Shown: positions 1 to 7,762 of the stretch, in pieces
Position numbering within the stretch: the first letter of the stretch is position 1
How the letters are laid out: the number at the start of each line of letters is the position of its first letter
Assembly: GCA_026394265.1 (NCBI GenBank)
Contig: JAPKYO010000028.1
Coordinates: forward strand, 56,813-120,812
Direction of reading: 5' to 3'
Length of the DNA: 64,000 bases
From: Candidatus Bathyarchaeota archaeon
GTDB taxonomy: Archaea; Thermoproteota; Bathyarchaeia; TCS64
The notes under the pieces: model-generated
The model's input: the letters and a program-made list of their open reading frames with translations, nothing else
The model's database searches: none
What the model was told of the DNA's origin: nothing
Position numbers and translations under genes: made by a program

Positions 1-900
1 CCGGATGAGGCGTGCAGCCAGCCCAACACGTCCCAGGGGCTGGCGACGGTCGCCGAGGCGCTCCGCTTCGAGGAGGGGGATAACGTCGTGGTCAACGATC
101 TTGAGAACCCGGCGAATCTCTACCCGTGGATTGTGCAGAAGAAGAGGGGAGTGGAGGTGCGCGTCGTCAGGGGGCGCGGGGGGGCGGTCAGGCTCGACGA
201 CTTGGAGAAGGCGGTGGATGATAAGACGAAGGCGGTGTCCGTGAGCCACGTGGAGTGGTTGACGGGGGCGCGCCACGACATCAAGGCCTTCGCCGAGTTG
301 GCGCACGAGCACGGAGCCTACCTAGTCGTCGACGGGATTCAGGCCGCCGGCGCATTGAAGGTGGACGTGAAGAGGGCGGGGGTCGACTTCTACGCGTGCG
401 GTGGCTACAAGTGGCTCGTCGGCTGCAGCGGCGCCGGCTTCCTCTACGTCAGGAAGGACCTGATAACGGAGATCGAGCCGGTGCAGTTCGGGTACCGCAG
501 CGTGGAGGAGCACGACATCGAGAGGCCGCGGCTGAAGGACAGCGCGAAGAAGTACGAGTTGGGGGAGCCGAGTTACCTGAGCACGGTTGGGACGAAGGCG
601 GCGATAGATATGCTTCTGGGGCTTGGCACGGGGGCGATCGAGGCGCGTGTGCTGAAGCTGAGCCAGCGCTTCTACGACGGGCTTGAGCACCTCGGGGTGG
701 CGATCGTGTCGCCGAAGGAGAGGGAGATGAGGTCAGGCGTCGTCAGCTTCTCGACGAAGGACTCGGAGGCGACGTTCAAGCACCTGAGGGCGGATGGCTT
801 CTACCTGAGCCTGCGCCCCGCGGGGATAAGGGTCGCCGTCGACTTCTACAACACGGAGGAGGAGGTGGACAGGCTCCTCTCCGTCCTCGCCCGGGAATAA
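1..900 (+). CDS. Class V aminotransferase / cysteine desulfurase-like protein (5' end outside window)
   Basis: The reading frame is open from the first base, so the N-terminus lies upstream; 299 residues are visible. The sequence shows the fold-type I PLP-enzyme pattern of class V aminotransferases: a VDGIQAAG segment (the Asp that contacts the pyridine nitrogen) followed by GGYKWL, whose lysine (codon 409-411) should form the internal aldimine. The family includes cysteine desulfurases, isopenicillin-N epimerase-like enzymes and serine-glyoxylate aminotransferases. No desulfurase-type active-site cysteine loop is recognisable, so the reaction cannot be assigned. The C-terminal small domain ends normally at TAA. 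Family assignment is firm and substrate unknown. Confidence 0.85.
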   Translation, partial: PDEACSQPNTSQGLATVAEALRFEEGDNVVVNDLENPANLYPWIVQKKRGVEVRVVRGRGGAVRLDDLEKAVDDKTKAVSVSHVEWLTGARHDIKAFAELAHEHGAYLVVDGIQAAGALKVDVKRAGVDFYACGGYKWLVGCSGAGFLYVRKDLITEIEPVQFGYRSVEEHDIERPRLKDSAKKYELGEPSYLSTVGTKAAIDMLLGLGTGAIEARVLKLSQRFYDGLEHLGVAIVSPKEREMRSGVVSFSTKDSEATFKHLRADGFYLSLRPAGIRVAVDFYNTEEEVDRLLSVLARE

Positions 901-946
901 TGGCTATAACTCGCCCCGTGGTTTCTGAGTCTCTGAGGGTTTCGCC

Positions 947-1495
947 GTGTGGGTGTCTGGGGTCAAGGGTTCGCCGCTTTTCGTGGCCATCGGCGGGTTC
1001 AGGGTCGTGGTTAGTGATCCGAAGGCGCTCGTTAGGGCGGTGGGCGAGGCGGTTGCTCCTCATGCGGCGCAGATCGTGGACGCGGGGGGGGTGGCGGGCA
1101 GGGATCACCTCTTCATGGCGGCGGTGAACGCGGCGAGGTCGACTGAGACGGGGATGGCGGTCTCGAAGAGCATAACGGTTGAGGCCATACTCTACGCGTC
1201 GGCGCAGGACCAGATCACGAAGGCGCTCGCCCTGCTGGGCGTCACCGCGAAGAGCAGGACTATCGCCCTGATGGTTTTCGCGCCGAGCCGGGGGGAGGCG
1301 GAGAGGGCCTACGGGGAGGCGGCGAAGCTGCTCGGCGAAGAGGATGATGCCGTGCTTGAGATCGATGATGCCAAGGTGGCTTCTCTCAGGAAGACGTACG
1401 GCATAGGGGACGTGGAGCTTGAGGCCGCTGGTGGTCCCGCTTCCCTAGGCGGGCTTGTTGTCGAGCGCGGCGCGCTTCTTAGCCTCCGTCGCTAG
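947..1495 (+). CDS. KEOPS complex subunit Cgi121-like protein
   Basis: This 182-residue protein matches the Cgi121/TPRKB family, the subunit that binds Bud32 in the KEOPS complex and helps recruit tRNA for t6A37 synthesis. Visible hallmarks are the GRDHLFMAAVNAARS helix (about 51-65) and the segment ILYASAQDQITKALALLGV (about 81-99), which resembles the family's 'EILLYASGQRQISKAI' pattern. The start is a GTG at 947; no better upstream start is seen. Its 3' end overlaps the convergent THUMP gene by 51 bp, which is unusually long for two genes that both look intact. A Sua5 gene at 7759-8370 supplies the other half of the same pathway. Confidence 0.75.
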   Translation: MWVSGVKGSPLFVAIGGFRVVVSDPKALVRAVGEAVAPHAAQIVDAGGVAGRDHLFMAAVNAARSTETGMAVSKSITVEAILYASAQDQITKALALLGVTAKSRTIALMVFAPSRGEAERAYGEAAKLLGEEDDAVLEIDDAKVASLRKTYGIGDVELEAAGGPASLGGLVVERGALLSLRR

Positions 1496-2026
1496 GCGGA
1501 CGCGTTCCTTCTGGACGTTCAGCATGCTGGCGGGGCGGACGACGGAGACGCCGGTGTTCTTGCCCGCTGTCTCGATGAGTATGACCCAGTCGGGGTTGTC
1601 GAGGTTGACCTTGCGCTCTATCTTGTCGGCGACGGCGTCTATGATCTCGTGGCTGCCGAGGCGTGTGCGGCGCTTCTCGACGGTGATGCGGTAGGTTTCC
1701 TCGGGGCCGATGGCGGCGGCTAGCTCTGTTGTGTTTTTGACTATCTCTTCGAGGGTTGTGGGGACGAGGCGCTGTATGGGTATGACGCGGAAGAGGGCCT
1801 GTATTGAGTCTGGTTTCTTTATGAATTCCTCCCTCATCTTGGCGACGGCCTCGGCGGGCTCCAGGGGGGTCTTGGCGATGATTATCCCCCAGATGCCCAT
1901 CCTCTCGACGACGGGGGCCTCATCCCCCACTGCCCGCAGGAGCATCCAAAGCTCGCTGCCCGCCCTGCCCTCGTTGATCCTCTCCGTTGTCGCCAGAATG
2001 TTGAACTGTCTCGCCAAAGACCACAC
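1445..2026 (-). CDS. THUMP-domain protein, archaeal Tan1-like
   Basis: About 190 residues, similar to archaeal THUMP-only proteins related to yeast Tan1, the RNA-binding partner needed for N4-acetylcytidine in tRNA. The start FNILATTERINEGRAGSELW and the block YRITVEKRRTRLGSHEIIDA (about 112-131), followed by PDWVILIE and GVSVV, are typical of the THUMP fold. The GTG start at 2026 and the first codons fall inside a 58-bp sequence repeated upstream of the next gene, so the true start may instead be the TTG four codons later. The 3' end overlaps the convergent Cgi121 gene. Function is inferred from family only. Confidence 0.75.
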   Translation of the reverse strand: MWSLARQFNILATTERINEGRAGSELWMLLRAVGDEAPVVERMGIWGIIIAKTPLEPAEAVAKMREEFIKKPDSIQALFRVIPIQRLVPTTLEEIVKNTTELAAAIGPEETYRITVEKRRTRLGSHEIIDAVADKIERKVNLDNPDWVILIETAGKNTGVSVVRPASMLNVQKERVRLATEAKKRAALDNKPA

Positions 2027-2070
2027 CGCTGGGTGGGTTACCCCACGCCACCCTGAAAAGCGTATCCCCC
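2013..2070 (-). repeat. 58-bp exact direct repeat, copy 1 (possible structured 5' leader)
   Basis: The sequence is identical to 3394-3451. On the minus strand it ends at the start codon of the THUMP gene. Within it, minus-strand GTGGGGTAACCCAC can fold as a five-pair stem closed by a GTAA (GNRA-type) tetraloop, and flanking GGGTGG can pair alternatively with CCACCC. No TATA box is obvious inside. Confidence 0.85.
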
Positions 2071-2127
2071 AACTTACGCAGTCATAGATAACCGAAAAAA
2101 TAACTTACGTAGTTAGGGAAAGTACAG

Positions 2128-3348
2128 TTATCCTTTCGCCCTCTCCTCGGGGGGTTTGATGTCCTTGAAGAGGAGGTACATCGTGGCTGCTGAGGCGAAC
2201 TGGAAGAAGCCCGCCCCGTAGAATGGGAAGGACAGGTTCACGAACTCGTAGAGGTACCCGGTTATCGCGGGGGCGCCCGCCGACGTGAACCTGCTCACGA
2301 CCTGGACGACGCCGTAGGTCGAGGCCCTGACCTTGCTCCGGGTGACGCCCATTATGTAGCTCTGCCTCAGTGGGACGTCGATGTCGCTGAAGATGCTCAT
2401 GAACAGGCGGCTGGCGGCGACGATGGCGAAGCTCGGCATGAAGGGGGTGAGGAAGTTGATCACGAAGATGGGCACCCTGCTGATCGCCGTCGCCTTTATG
2501 GTGCCGAAGCGCTTCGCCATCCTGAGCCCGAGGGCGAAGCTGAGCGTCGCTATGAAGCGACCCAACCCGGTGATCAGCCCGATCTCGGCGGGGCCGACGC
2601 CGAAGCGGAGGTAGTACCAGTAGCTGAGGAGGTTGTTGAAGGCGCCGCCTATCTGGTCGAGGGCGACCACCCCGCTCCACTTCATGAGGAGCCTCCTCTC
2701 ACCGATGTCCTGCTCCGATAGCGGCGCGGACTCAGCCGCATGAGGCTCCGGCTTCACCTCCTTGAGGAGGCTGAATAGGATCAAGCAGACTACGCCGACG
2801 GCTGTGAAGACGACGAATATCTGCTGATAGGCAAGTATCTCGGGGAAGCCGAGTCTCTGCAGCGCCTCGGGCAGGGCGCCCGCGAAGCTGCCGAGTATGC
2901 TGGCGGCCGTCGCAAGGGTGGCGTTGATGCTGTAGGTCATCGTCCTATCCGCGTCGCTGACCTTGTCGCCGAGCAGGGCGACCTCCGCCGGCGTGTACGT
3001 GATGGTCCCGCCGACCGTGAACAGCACCGCCGCCACGAGCAGGATCGTGATGTCCGTCGTGACCAAGAATACGGCGCCCCCCACGACGAGGCTCGCCGCG
3101 ATGAAGAGGAGGATCGGCTTCCTCCCAACCCTGTCGGCGACGACCCCCTCGACGAGGCTCCGTATCGCCGAGAAGAGGCTGATCCCCATGAAGGTGAGAC
3201 CGATGAGGACGGCGGAGACGCCGATCTTGCTCAGATAGATGGAGAAGCTAACGGCGAGGAGGGCGGAGCTGAAGCTCCGAAACGAGTTCGAGAAAATGAG
3301 TATCTTCGCGTCTCTCGGCACCGAGCCGAGGAATGAAAGCCGGTTCAA
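2128..3348 (-). CDS. MFS transporter, 12-TM
   Basis: A 406-residue major facilitator superfamily protein in two six-helix halves. The MFS loop 2-3 signature appears as VEGVVADRVGRKPILL (about 66-81), and a central charged loop near residues 210-220 separates the halves. Start is TTG (reads as NRLSFLGSV after the initiator). Substrate cannot be told from sequence; the resemblance is to drug or small-molecule efflux members. The gene is preceded, about 46 bp upstream, by copy 2 of the 58-bp repeat that also precedes the next gene downstream, which suggests shared upstream control or a local duplication. Confidence 0.85.
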   Translation of the reverse strand: MNRLSFLGSVPRDAKILIFSNSFRSFSSALLAVSFSIYLSKIGVSAVLIGLTFMGISLFSAIRSLVEGVVADRVGRKPILLFIAASLVVGGAVFLVTTDITILLVAAVLFTVGGTITYTPAEVALLGDKVSDADRTMTYSINATLATAASILGSFAGALPEALQRLGFPEILAYQQIFVVFTAVGVVCLILFSLLKEVKPEPHAAESAPLSEQDIGERRLLMKWSGVVALDQIGGAFNNLLSYWYYLRFGVGPAEIGLITGLGRFIATLSFALGLRMAKRFGTIKATAISRVPIFVINFLTPFMPSFAIVAASRLFMSIFSDIDVPLRQSYIMGVTRSKVRASTYGVVQVVSRFTSAGAPAITGYLYEFVNLSFPFYGAGFFQFASAATMYLLFKDIKPPEERAKG

Positions 3349-3393
3349 CTATGGCATACTCATCTGGTCAGGATAAAACAGTTTAGAAGTGCA

Positions 3394-3451
3394 GCCAAAG
3401 ACCACACCGCTGGGTGGGTTACCCCACGCCACCCTGAAAAGCGTATCCCCC
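3394..3451 (-). repeat. 58-bp exact direct repeat, copy 2
   Basis: All 58 bases match 2013-2070, in the same orientation; the flanks differ on both sides. It lies 46 bp upstream of the MFS start, as copy 1 lies at the THUMP start. The same GTAA-capped hairpin is present on the minus strand. Confidence 0.85.
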
Positions 3452-3557
3452 GCGGGCATGCTCAAACTTAGGCCACCACAGTGAACAGAAAAAAAACATT
3501 TTTACTCTTTTTCTGAATAAATTCCTAATTAGGGTACAGGGATTCACATTTTCAGAA

Positions 3558-4145
3558 TTAAAGAGATTCGACTTCGACTGATGCGCCTCTTTTGCGATTG
3601 CAATCTACACATAGCACCCGGAGATTACTCTCTTCAGTAGATCCGCCTTTACTAAATGGTATTATGTGATCGATTTGAATTTCATCTTCTTTTACTATCT
3701 TTCCACAAATCTGACAGATTTGATTATCTCTGCGAACAACTCTTAGGAACATACTTCTCGAAACGGTTCTTGTTATTTTTCTTAATCGTCCAGTTTCGGT
3801 TAGGGGTTCGTTTGAATAGAATACGGGACAATCATGACCGAAAATGTTGCAGGACCGTTCATTTAAAGACCCAAACTCTTGAAAAACTCGATTAATATCG
3901 GGGAATGCGCCTTTATCTTCTTTATCACAGAGTACCCACCCTTTTCCCTTTACCAATTTTGAATACCATCCAAGTTCTATTGCCTTCTGTATCTCTTCCT
4001 CATGTAAAGGGAATTGTTCTACTAATGGTCCATAGGGACAATATTTCAATTCCCAACAGGGTTTACATACGTGTTCAATTCTACGCTTCCAATCATCTTC
4101 AAATTTTTTCTTATCACTTTTCTTCTTTGAAGCCGAGTTCGCCAT
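3558..4145 (-). CDS. HNH endonuclease-family protein
   Basis: A 195-residue protein with a C-terminal HNH nuclease domain (about 139-190): paired CQICG and CVDCN zinc-binding cysteines, IDHIIPFSKGG catalytic histidine segment and an Asn in SNLRVLC. The N-terminal part has a cysteine-rich block, CKPCWELKYCPYGPLVEQ (about 27-44), which is known from other stand-alone HNH proteins and may bind a second metal. The N-terminus is very lysine-rich. The gene and its flanks (about 3455-4240) are much richer in A+T than neighbouring genes, which suggests horizontal acquisition. It could be a homing-type or defence nuclease; no intron or modification methylase is next to it. Confidence 0.85.
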   Translation of the reverse strand: MANSASKKKSDKKKFEDDWKRRIEHVCKPCWELKYCPYGPLVEQFPLHEEEIQKAIELGWYSKLVKGKGWVLCDKEDKGAFPDINRVFQEFGSLNERSCNIFGHDCPVFYSNEPLTETGRLRKITRTVSRSMFLRVVRRDNQICQICGKIVKEDEIQIDHIIPFSKGGSTEESNLRVLCVDCNRKRGASVEVESL

Positions 4146-4246
4146 GAAAAATTCTATGTCTTATATACATAATACATTTTCGAACATTTTAAAAAAAATA
4201 AGCGTACTAAGACAGGAAAAAAATTTCGGTCTCCCACACATACGTC

Positions 4247-5242
4247 TCAGGTTACCTTTTTCGGGGTTGGGAACCACTCGCCTAGACGCGACTTGGCTTC
4301 CCTGAGCAGCTCATCGTTGAAAGCCCCAAACATGCCATTCGCAGATGAGATATAGGCAGCCTTCTCCGGCGCGTACCCCGCCACATGGTTGAGCATGGCG
4401 TCTAGCTGGGCGACGCTCCTACTCACGCCGACGTCCCGGGGGAACGAATCACCTCCATGGGGCGTCTCGAACACCCCCACGAGTTCGAAGAGTGCCCCGT
4501 AGACCTTGTTTATGTCGAGTATGCTCCCTGGCAACCTGCTATCCTTCGGGCCGTGCCACCACGCCCTCACGGGATCAGGTATCAGGCCAAACAGGTTCTT
4601 CATAGTGAAGCTCTGGTAGTCTTTGCGCTTGCTCAGGCTGACGAGTGGGGCGTCGCGGTGCCTGAACAGCTTCTCCGGGACGAAGCCGTAGAGCTTCGCG
4701 GTGAAGGCGGGCGGATAACGGGACTCGACCGCCTCCCTTACCATCCCCGGGTCTGCTACCCTCCCCGCCCATATCTCGTCCGTCGCGTTCACGTACTCCA
4801 CGCCGCACTCCGCGAAGAGGTCGAGGAACCCATGCTTCCCCAGGTAGAGCCGCTCCTCCTTCACCGCCTGCCCCCAGTGCGGCCCATCCCTGAACCAGCC
4901 CCAGTCCGGGTTCCTGAGTAGCCACCTCCACCCCTCGCCGTCGAGGAGCCAGTCCCAGTCCCTCTCCACGCCGTCCACGGTGAACGGGAGCCCCTTCGGC
5001 TCCAGCATCCTCTTCCTCCAGAGCAGGTGCCCCTCCGTCACGATCACCCTCCCCTTCGCCGCCTCTATCACGCACCTGAGGGCATCAACGTCCTTCGTGG
5101 AACCCTCCTCAAGCCCCACCCAGTCCGCCTTAACGATCAGCGTCTCAGAATCCGGCAGATGATCTTTCAAGAACCGCGTGAAGTCAGCGGGGGTCTTCAC
5201 CCTCTTGAACGCAGAGTCGCCGAGACGAAGCGCAGAAGCCAT
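4247..5242 (-). CDS. DUF362-type protein
   Basis: A 331-residue protein. The segment PLVSLSKRKDYQSFTMKNLF followed by GLIPD is the characteristic core of DUF362, and DINKVYGALFELVGVF and GGDSFPRDVGV fit the rest of that domain. No ferredoxin-like cysteine cluster is fused to it, unlike many bacterial members. Biochemical function of the family is unknown. It stands alone between the AT-rich HNH gene and a long intergenic region, with an AT-rich promoter region at 5243-5290. Identification rests on motif recognition. Confidence 0.75.
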   Translation of the reverse strand: MASALRLGDSAFKRVKTPADFTRFLKDHLPDSETLIVKADWVGLEEGSTKDVDALRCVIEAAKGRVIVTEGHLLWRKRMLEPKGLPFTVDGVERDWDWLLDGEGWRWLLRNPDWGWFRDGPHWGQAVKEERLYLGKHGFLDLFAECGVEYVNATDEIWAGRVADPGMVREAVESRYPPAFTAKLYGFVPEKLFRHRDAPLVSLSKRKDYQSFTMKNLFGLIPDPVRAWWHGPKDSRLPGSILDINKVYGALFELVGVFETPHGGDSFPRDVGVSRSVAQLDAMLNHVAGYAPEKAAYISSANGMFGAFNDELLREAKSRLGEWFPTPKKVT

Positions 5243-5456
5243 GAAAAGACTAGGGTATTCACTTTATTTATCCATTTACGCGCGCTAAAAGATAACCTCC
5301 AGACCAGCGAAAAAAACCCGGATAACTACGCCGATTCGTTACGCCCTGAATTTTATAATTTTCTTGTAAATTTCAACTATGCGCGTGGGCATAACTTAAC
5401 ACGTTAAATTAGGCTACTCTATATACCGGCACACCCCTAAGATTTCGGTGAAGGTT

Positions 5457-5558
5457 ATGGCTCTGTATGATAGTACGACTGTGATAATCGTCATCGTTGA
5501 ATGGATATTCTTCGTCGTGGTACTGAGAGGAATCTATCAACTGGCAGTTAAACAGTAG
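5457..5558 (+). CDS. Possible 33-residue single-TM protein
   Basis: A short frame encoding a 33-residue peptide whose centre, TVIIVIVEWIFFVVVL, is a good transmembrane helix followed by a basic C-terminus. A Shine-Dalgarno-like GGTGA lies seven bases before the ATG and a TATA-like CTATATA lies at about 5419-5425. Codons look like those of real genes but the frame is too short for certainty. It lies in the otherwise empty stretch between the DUF362 gene and repeat element A. Confidence 0.4.
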   Translation: MALYDSTTVIIVIVEWIFFVVVLRGIYQLAVKQ

Positions 5559-5760
5559 TCCCGAGACGAAGATTTTAGAACATTTTCGCACTCAGGCAGC
5601 AGAAAGACCCCCGCTTTATAGGGCAGCCCAATAAGCCGATTTTTTTATAACTACACTCAATTAAAGGAAGAGCCGCCGTCGAAGTACCGGGGTATCCACC
5701 TCAATTATTCTACTACCCCCGCTCAGGACAGCCCACACCTACTAAATGACGCTGGAACCC

Positions 5761-6057
5761 AAAAAGGGGAGGGGGGGTACCCCCAATCTCTGATTTTCTC
5801 ACGCCATTCCCAGAAAGAGGCCAGAAAACGGCCCCGTTACCGATCAAAACTGTACAAAAATGTACATAAACCGACCCAAAAATGCTCGAAAAATGCACTG
5901 AAAACGACGCTTTTTACCGCCATCACTATGTTTACCCCATCGAAAAAGGGGGTACCCAAAATACCCGCAGAAACGACGCCACCACCCAAAAGGAGCTAGA
6001 AAACGGCTCAGATCACATACCGATCTACGCAAAAGGAGCACCTATTCCCTACCAAAA
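5761..6057 (+). repeat. Dispersed element, copy A, part 1
   Basis: This non-coding stretch is similar along its length, with indels, to the reverse complement of 29112-29445. Landmarks shared by both copies are a GGGGGTACCCCC palindrome near the outer end (5773-5784), a TGTACA-AAAA-TGTACA-like palindrome (5851-5866), a second GGGTACCC (5950-5957), and a 21-base block around 5983-6003 ending in GGAGCTAGAAAA. The similarity stops abruptly at 6057, after CCCTACCAAAA, where a 6-bp-arm hairpin (6058-6075) and the gene at 6114 begin. No plausible long reading frame is shared by the two copies. Confidence 0.8.
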
Positions 6058-6113
6058 GCGCCGAGACTACGGCGCAAATCAGCTTTAAATCCAGCCCTCA
6101 ACTGAAAATACGC

Positions 6114-6614
6114 GTGTACTATAAACGCCCCTCATTCTGGATCGCACTATCAATAATCGCAGCCACCGCACTAGCCATACTCGCAGTCTATCTAGGAATC
6201 ACTAGGATACCCTTCTCCATCATCGACATACTCGGAATCCGGAACTCACCCATCCACTGGCTAGGCTGGGCGGGCTCACTCATAATACTCGCAACCACCA
6301 CCGCGTACTCGCTCAGAAAGAGGAGCCACAAACCCTCCAGCACCCTACTCAAAGCCCACGCATTCGGCAACCTACTCGGCTTCACACTCATCTCCATCCA
6401 CTTCATACACGAGGTCACGAGACCAGCCGCAAACTACCCCCAACTCGGAACGGGAATAATCCTATACTCAGCCATGCTCATCCTCGTCGCCACGGGAATC
6501 ACCACATACTTCGCGGTCAAACCCAAATGGGGTAGATACTACCGCTACCTCCACCCCGCCGTAGCCCTGACACTCCTCATGGCGATAATAGTCCACATAA
6601 TACACGGAATCTAA
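6114..6614 (+). CDS. Four-TM membrane protein, cytochrome b561-like
   Basis: A 166-residue protein with four predicted membrane helices (about 9-27, 46-64, 84-104 and 112-130, plus a final helix at 142-164). Histidines inside or at the ends of helices, in HWLGW, KAHAFGN, IHFIHE and YLHPAVAL with a terminal VHIIHG, recall haem-ligating cytochrome b561 / ferric-reductase-type membrane domains, though the family match is not certain. It starts at GTG. The gene interrupts the dispersed element: part 1 ends at 6057 and part 2 begins at about 6641, whereas in copy B these two parts are contiguous. No electron-transfer partner gene is adjacent. Confidence 0.6.
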   Translation: MYYKRPSFWIALSIIAATALAILAVYLGITRIPFSIIDILGIRNSPIHWLGWAGSLIILATTTAYSLRKRSHKPSSTLLKAHAFGNLLGFTLISIHFIHEVTRPAANYPQLGTGIILYSAMLILVATGITTYFAVKPKWGRYYRYLHPAVALTLLMAIIVHIIHGI

Positions 6615-6640
6615 ACCGCAGACACGAAAACAGGGCACTA

Positions 6641-6820
6641 GAAAAAATATTTTTCCCTTATCACGGGTAGCACGCCATAGGGCGCAGCCCACCCACGCCG
6701 AGCATCCGCCGCCCGTCGCCGCCTAATCACCCCTAAAACGGCCAGAAAACCGAAAACCGGCCAAATTCACCGGAATCGTGACGACGACGAACACCCCCCC
6801 TCCCCCACCCACGCACACGC
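6641..6820 (+). repeat. Dispersed element, copy A, part 2
   Basis: This stretch matches the reverse complement of 28936-29108. Two exact blocks stand out: 25 bp at 6699-6723 (equal to 29031-29055 reversed) and 31 bp at 6761-6791 (equal to 28963-28993 reversed). It begins with AAAAAATATTTTT and ends in a C-rich run just before the DUF89 gene. It may also carry the promoter of that gene, but the same block precedes no gene in copy B. Confidence 0.85.
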
Positions 6821-6865
6821 CAGCACCCCACACCTAAACCATATATCCACCAAACACCCCACCCC

Positions 6866-7762
6866 ATGAGACCAAACATGAAAGTCGGCTCAGAATGCGG
6901 CTACTGCATCCTACACCGCGGACACAAGATCATACAACGCAGCACACAAGACGAAAAACGACGCGCCAAAGCCATGACCGCCCTACTACAGATGCTCGGA
7001 GAACGCTACAACCCAGAAGCCGTACCCAGCTACATCGGCGCCGAGCGATGCCGAGTACTCAAAACCATCACCGGATGCCAGGACCCATACGCCGACCTCA
7101 AAACCAAATCCAACACCCTCGCGCTAGAGATACTCCCACGAATGACCCAATACGTCGACAAACACCCCCCAACCAAACGCCTATACGCAGCACTAAAAGT
7201 CGCATGCATCGGCAACGTCATCGAATTCGACGTCCCCGGACACAGCGCCGACATAAACGAAGCCCTCAAGGGACTCGAAGAAAGCTTCCACATCGACGAC
7301 TCCGACAAACTCCGCAACCTCATCAAGAAAGGCACCAAGGTACTCCTCCTCACCGACAACGCCGGCGAGATCGCCTTCGACACACTCATCGTCCGCGAAC
7401 TACGCCGCCTAGGAGCCATCGTCACCGTCGCAGTCAAAGCCGGACCAAGCCTAAACGACGCCCTCATGGAGGACGCCGAAGCAGTCGGAATGACCAAAGA
7501 AGCAAACCAAGTCATCACAACCGGCGCAGACGCCATAGGCGTCAACCTCGACGAAACCAGCGAAGAATTCAACGCACACTTCTACGGCTCAGACGCCATA
7601 ATCGCCAAGGGGATGGCCAACTGGGAGACACTCACAGAGGTCCCCGCCCCATGCCCACTCATGTACCTATTCAGAACCAAATGCGAACCAGTAGCACGCG
7701 CCGTCGCAGCCCCCACAAACGTAAACATCGCGAAACTAGTGCCGAAGGGCTGGAAGCTCTAG
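6866..7762 (+). CDS. DUF89 (ARMT1-like) metal-dependent damage-control phosphatase
   Basis: 298 residues with the DUF89 pattern: an N-terminal SECGYC motif, CIGNVIEFD (about 113-121), the acidic LLLTDNAGEIAFD (about 155-167) that supplies metal and substrate ligands, and KGMANWE (about 251-257) near the end. DUF89 enzymes are Mn/Ni/Co-dependent phosphatases acting on damaged or surplus phosphometabolites such as sugar phosphates; the substrate here is unknown. The gene follows part 2 of repeat element A by about 45 bp. Its end overlaps the convergent Sua5 gene by four bases. Confidence 0.88.
   Translation: MRPNMKVGSECGYCILHRGHKIIQRSTQDEKRRAKAMTALLQMLGERYNPEAVPSYIGAERCRVLKTITGCQDPYADLKTKSNTLALEILPRMTQYVDKHPPTKRLYAALKVACIGNVIEFDVPGHSADINEALKGLEESFHIDDSDKLRNLIKKGTKVLLLTDNAGEIAFDTLIVRELRRLGAIVTVAVKAGPSLNDALMEDAEAVGMTKEANQVITTGADAIGVNLDETSEEFNAHFYGSDAIIAKGMANWETLTEVPAPCPLMYLFRTKCEPVARAVAAPTNVNIAKLVPKGWKL

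Noticed and set aside
5713..6088. Several short open frames in element A, part 1
   Set aside because: None is shared with copy B, and none has a ribosome site or recognisable protein pattern. The conserved feature there is DNA sequence, not a frame.
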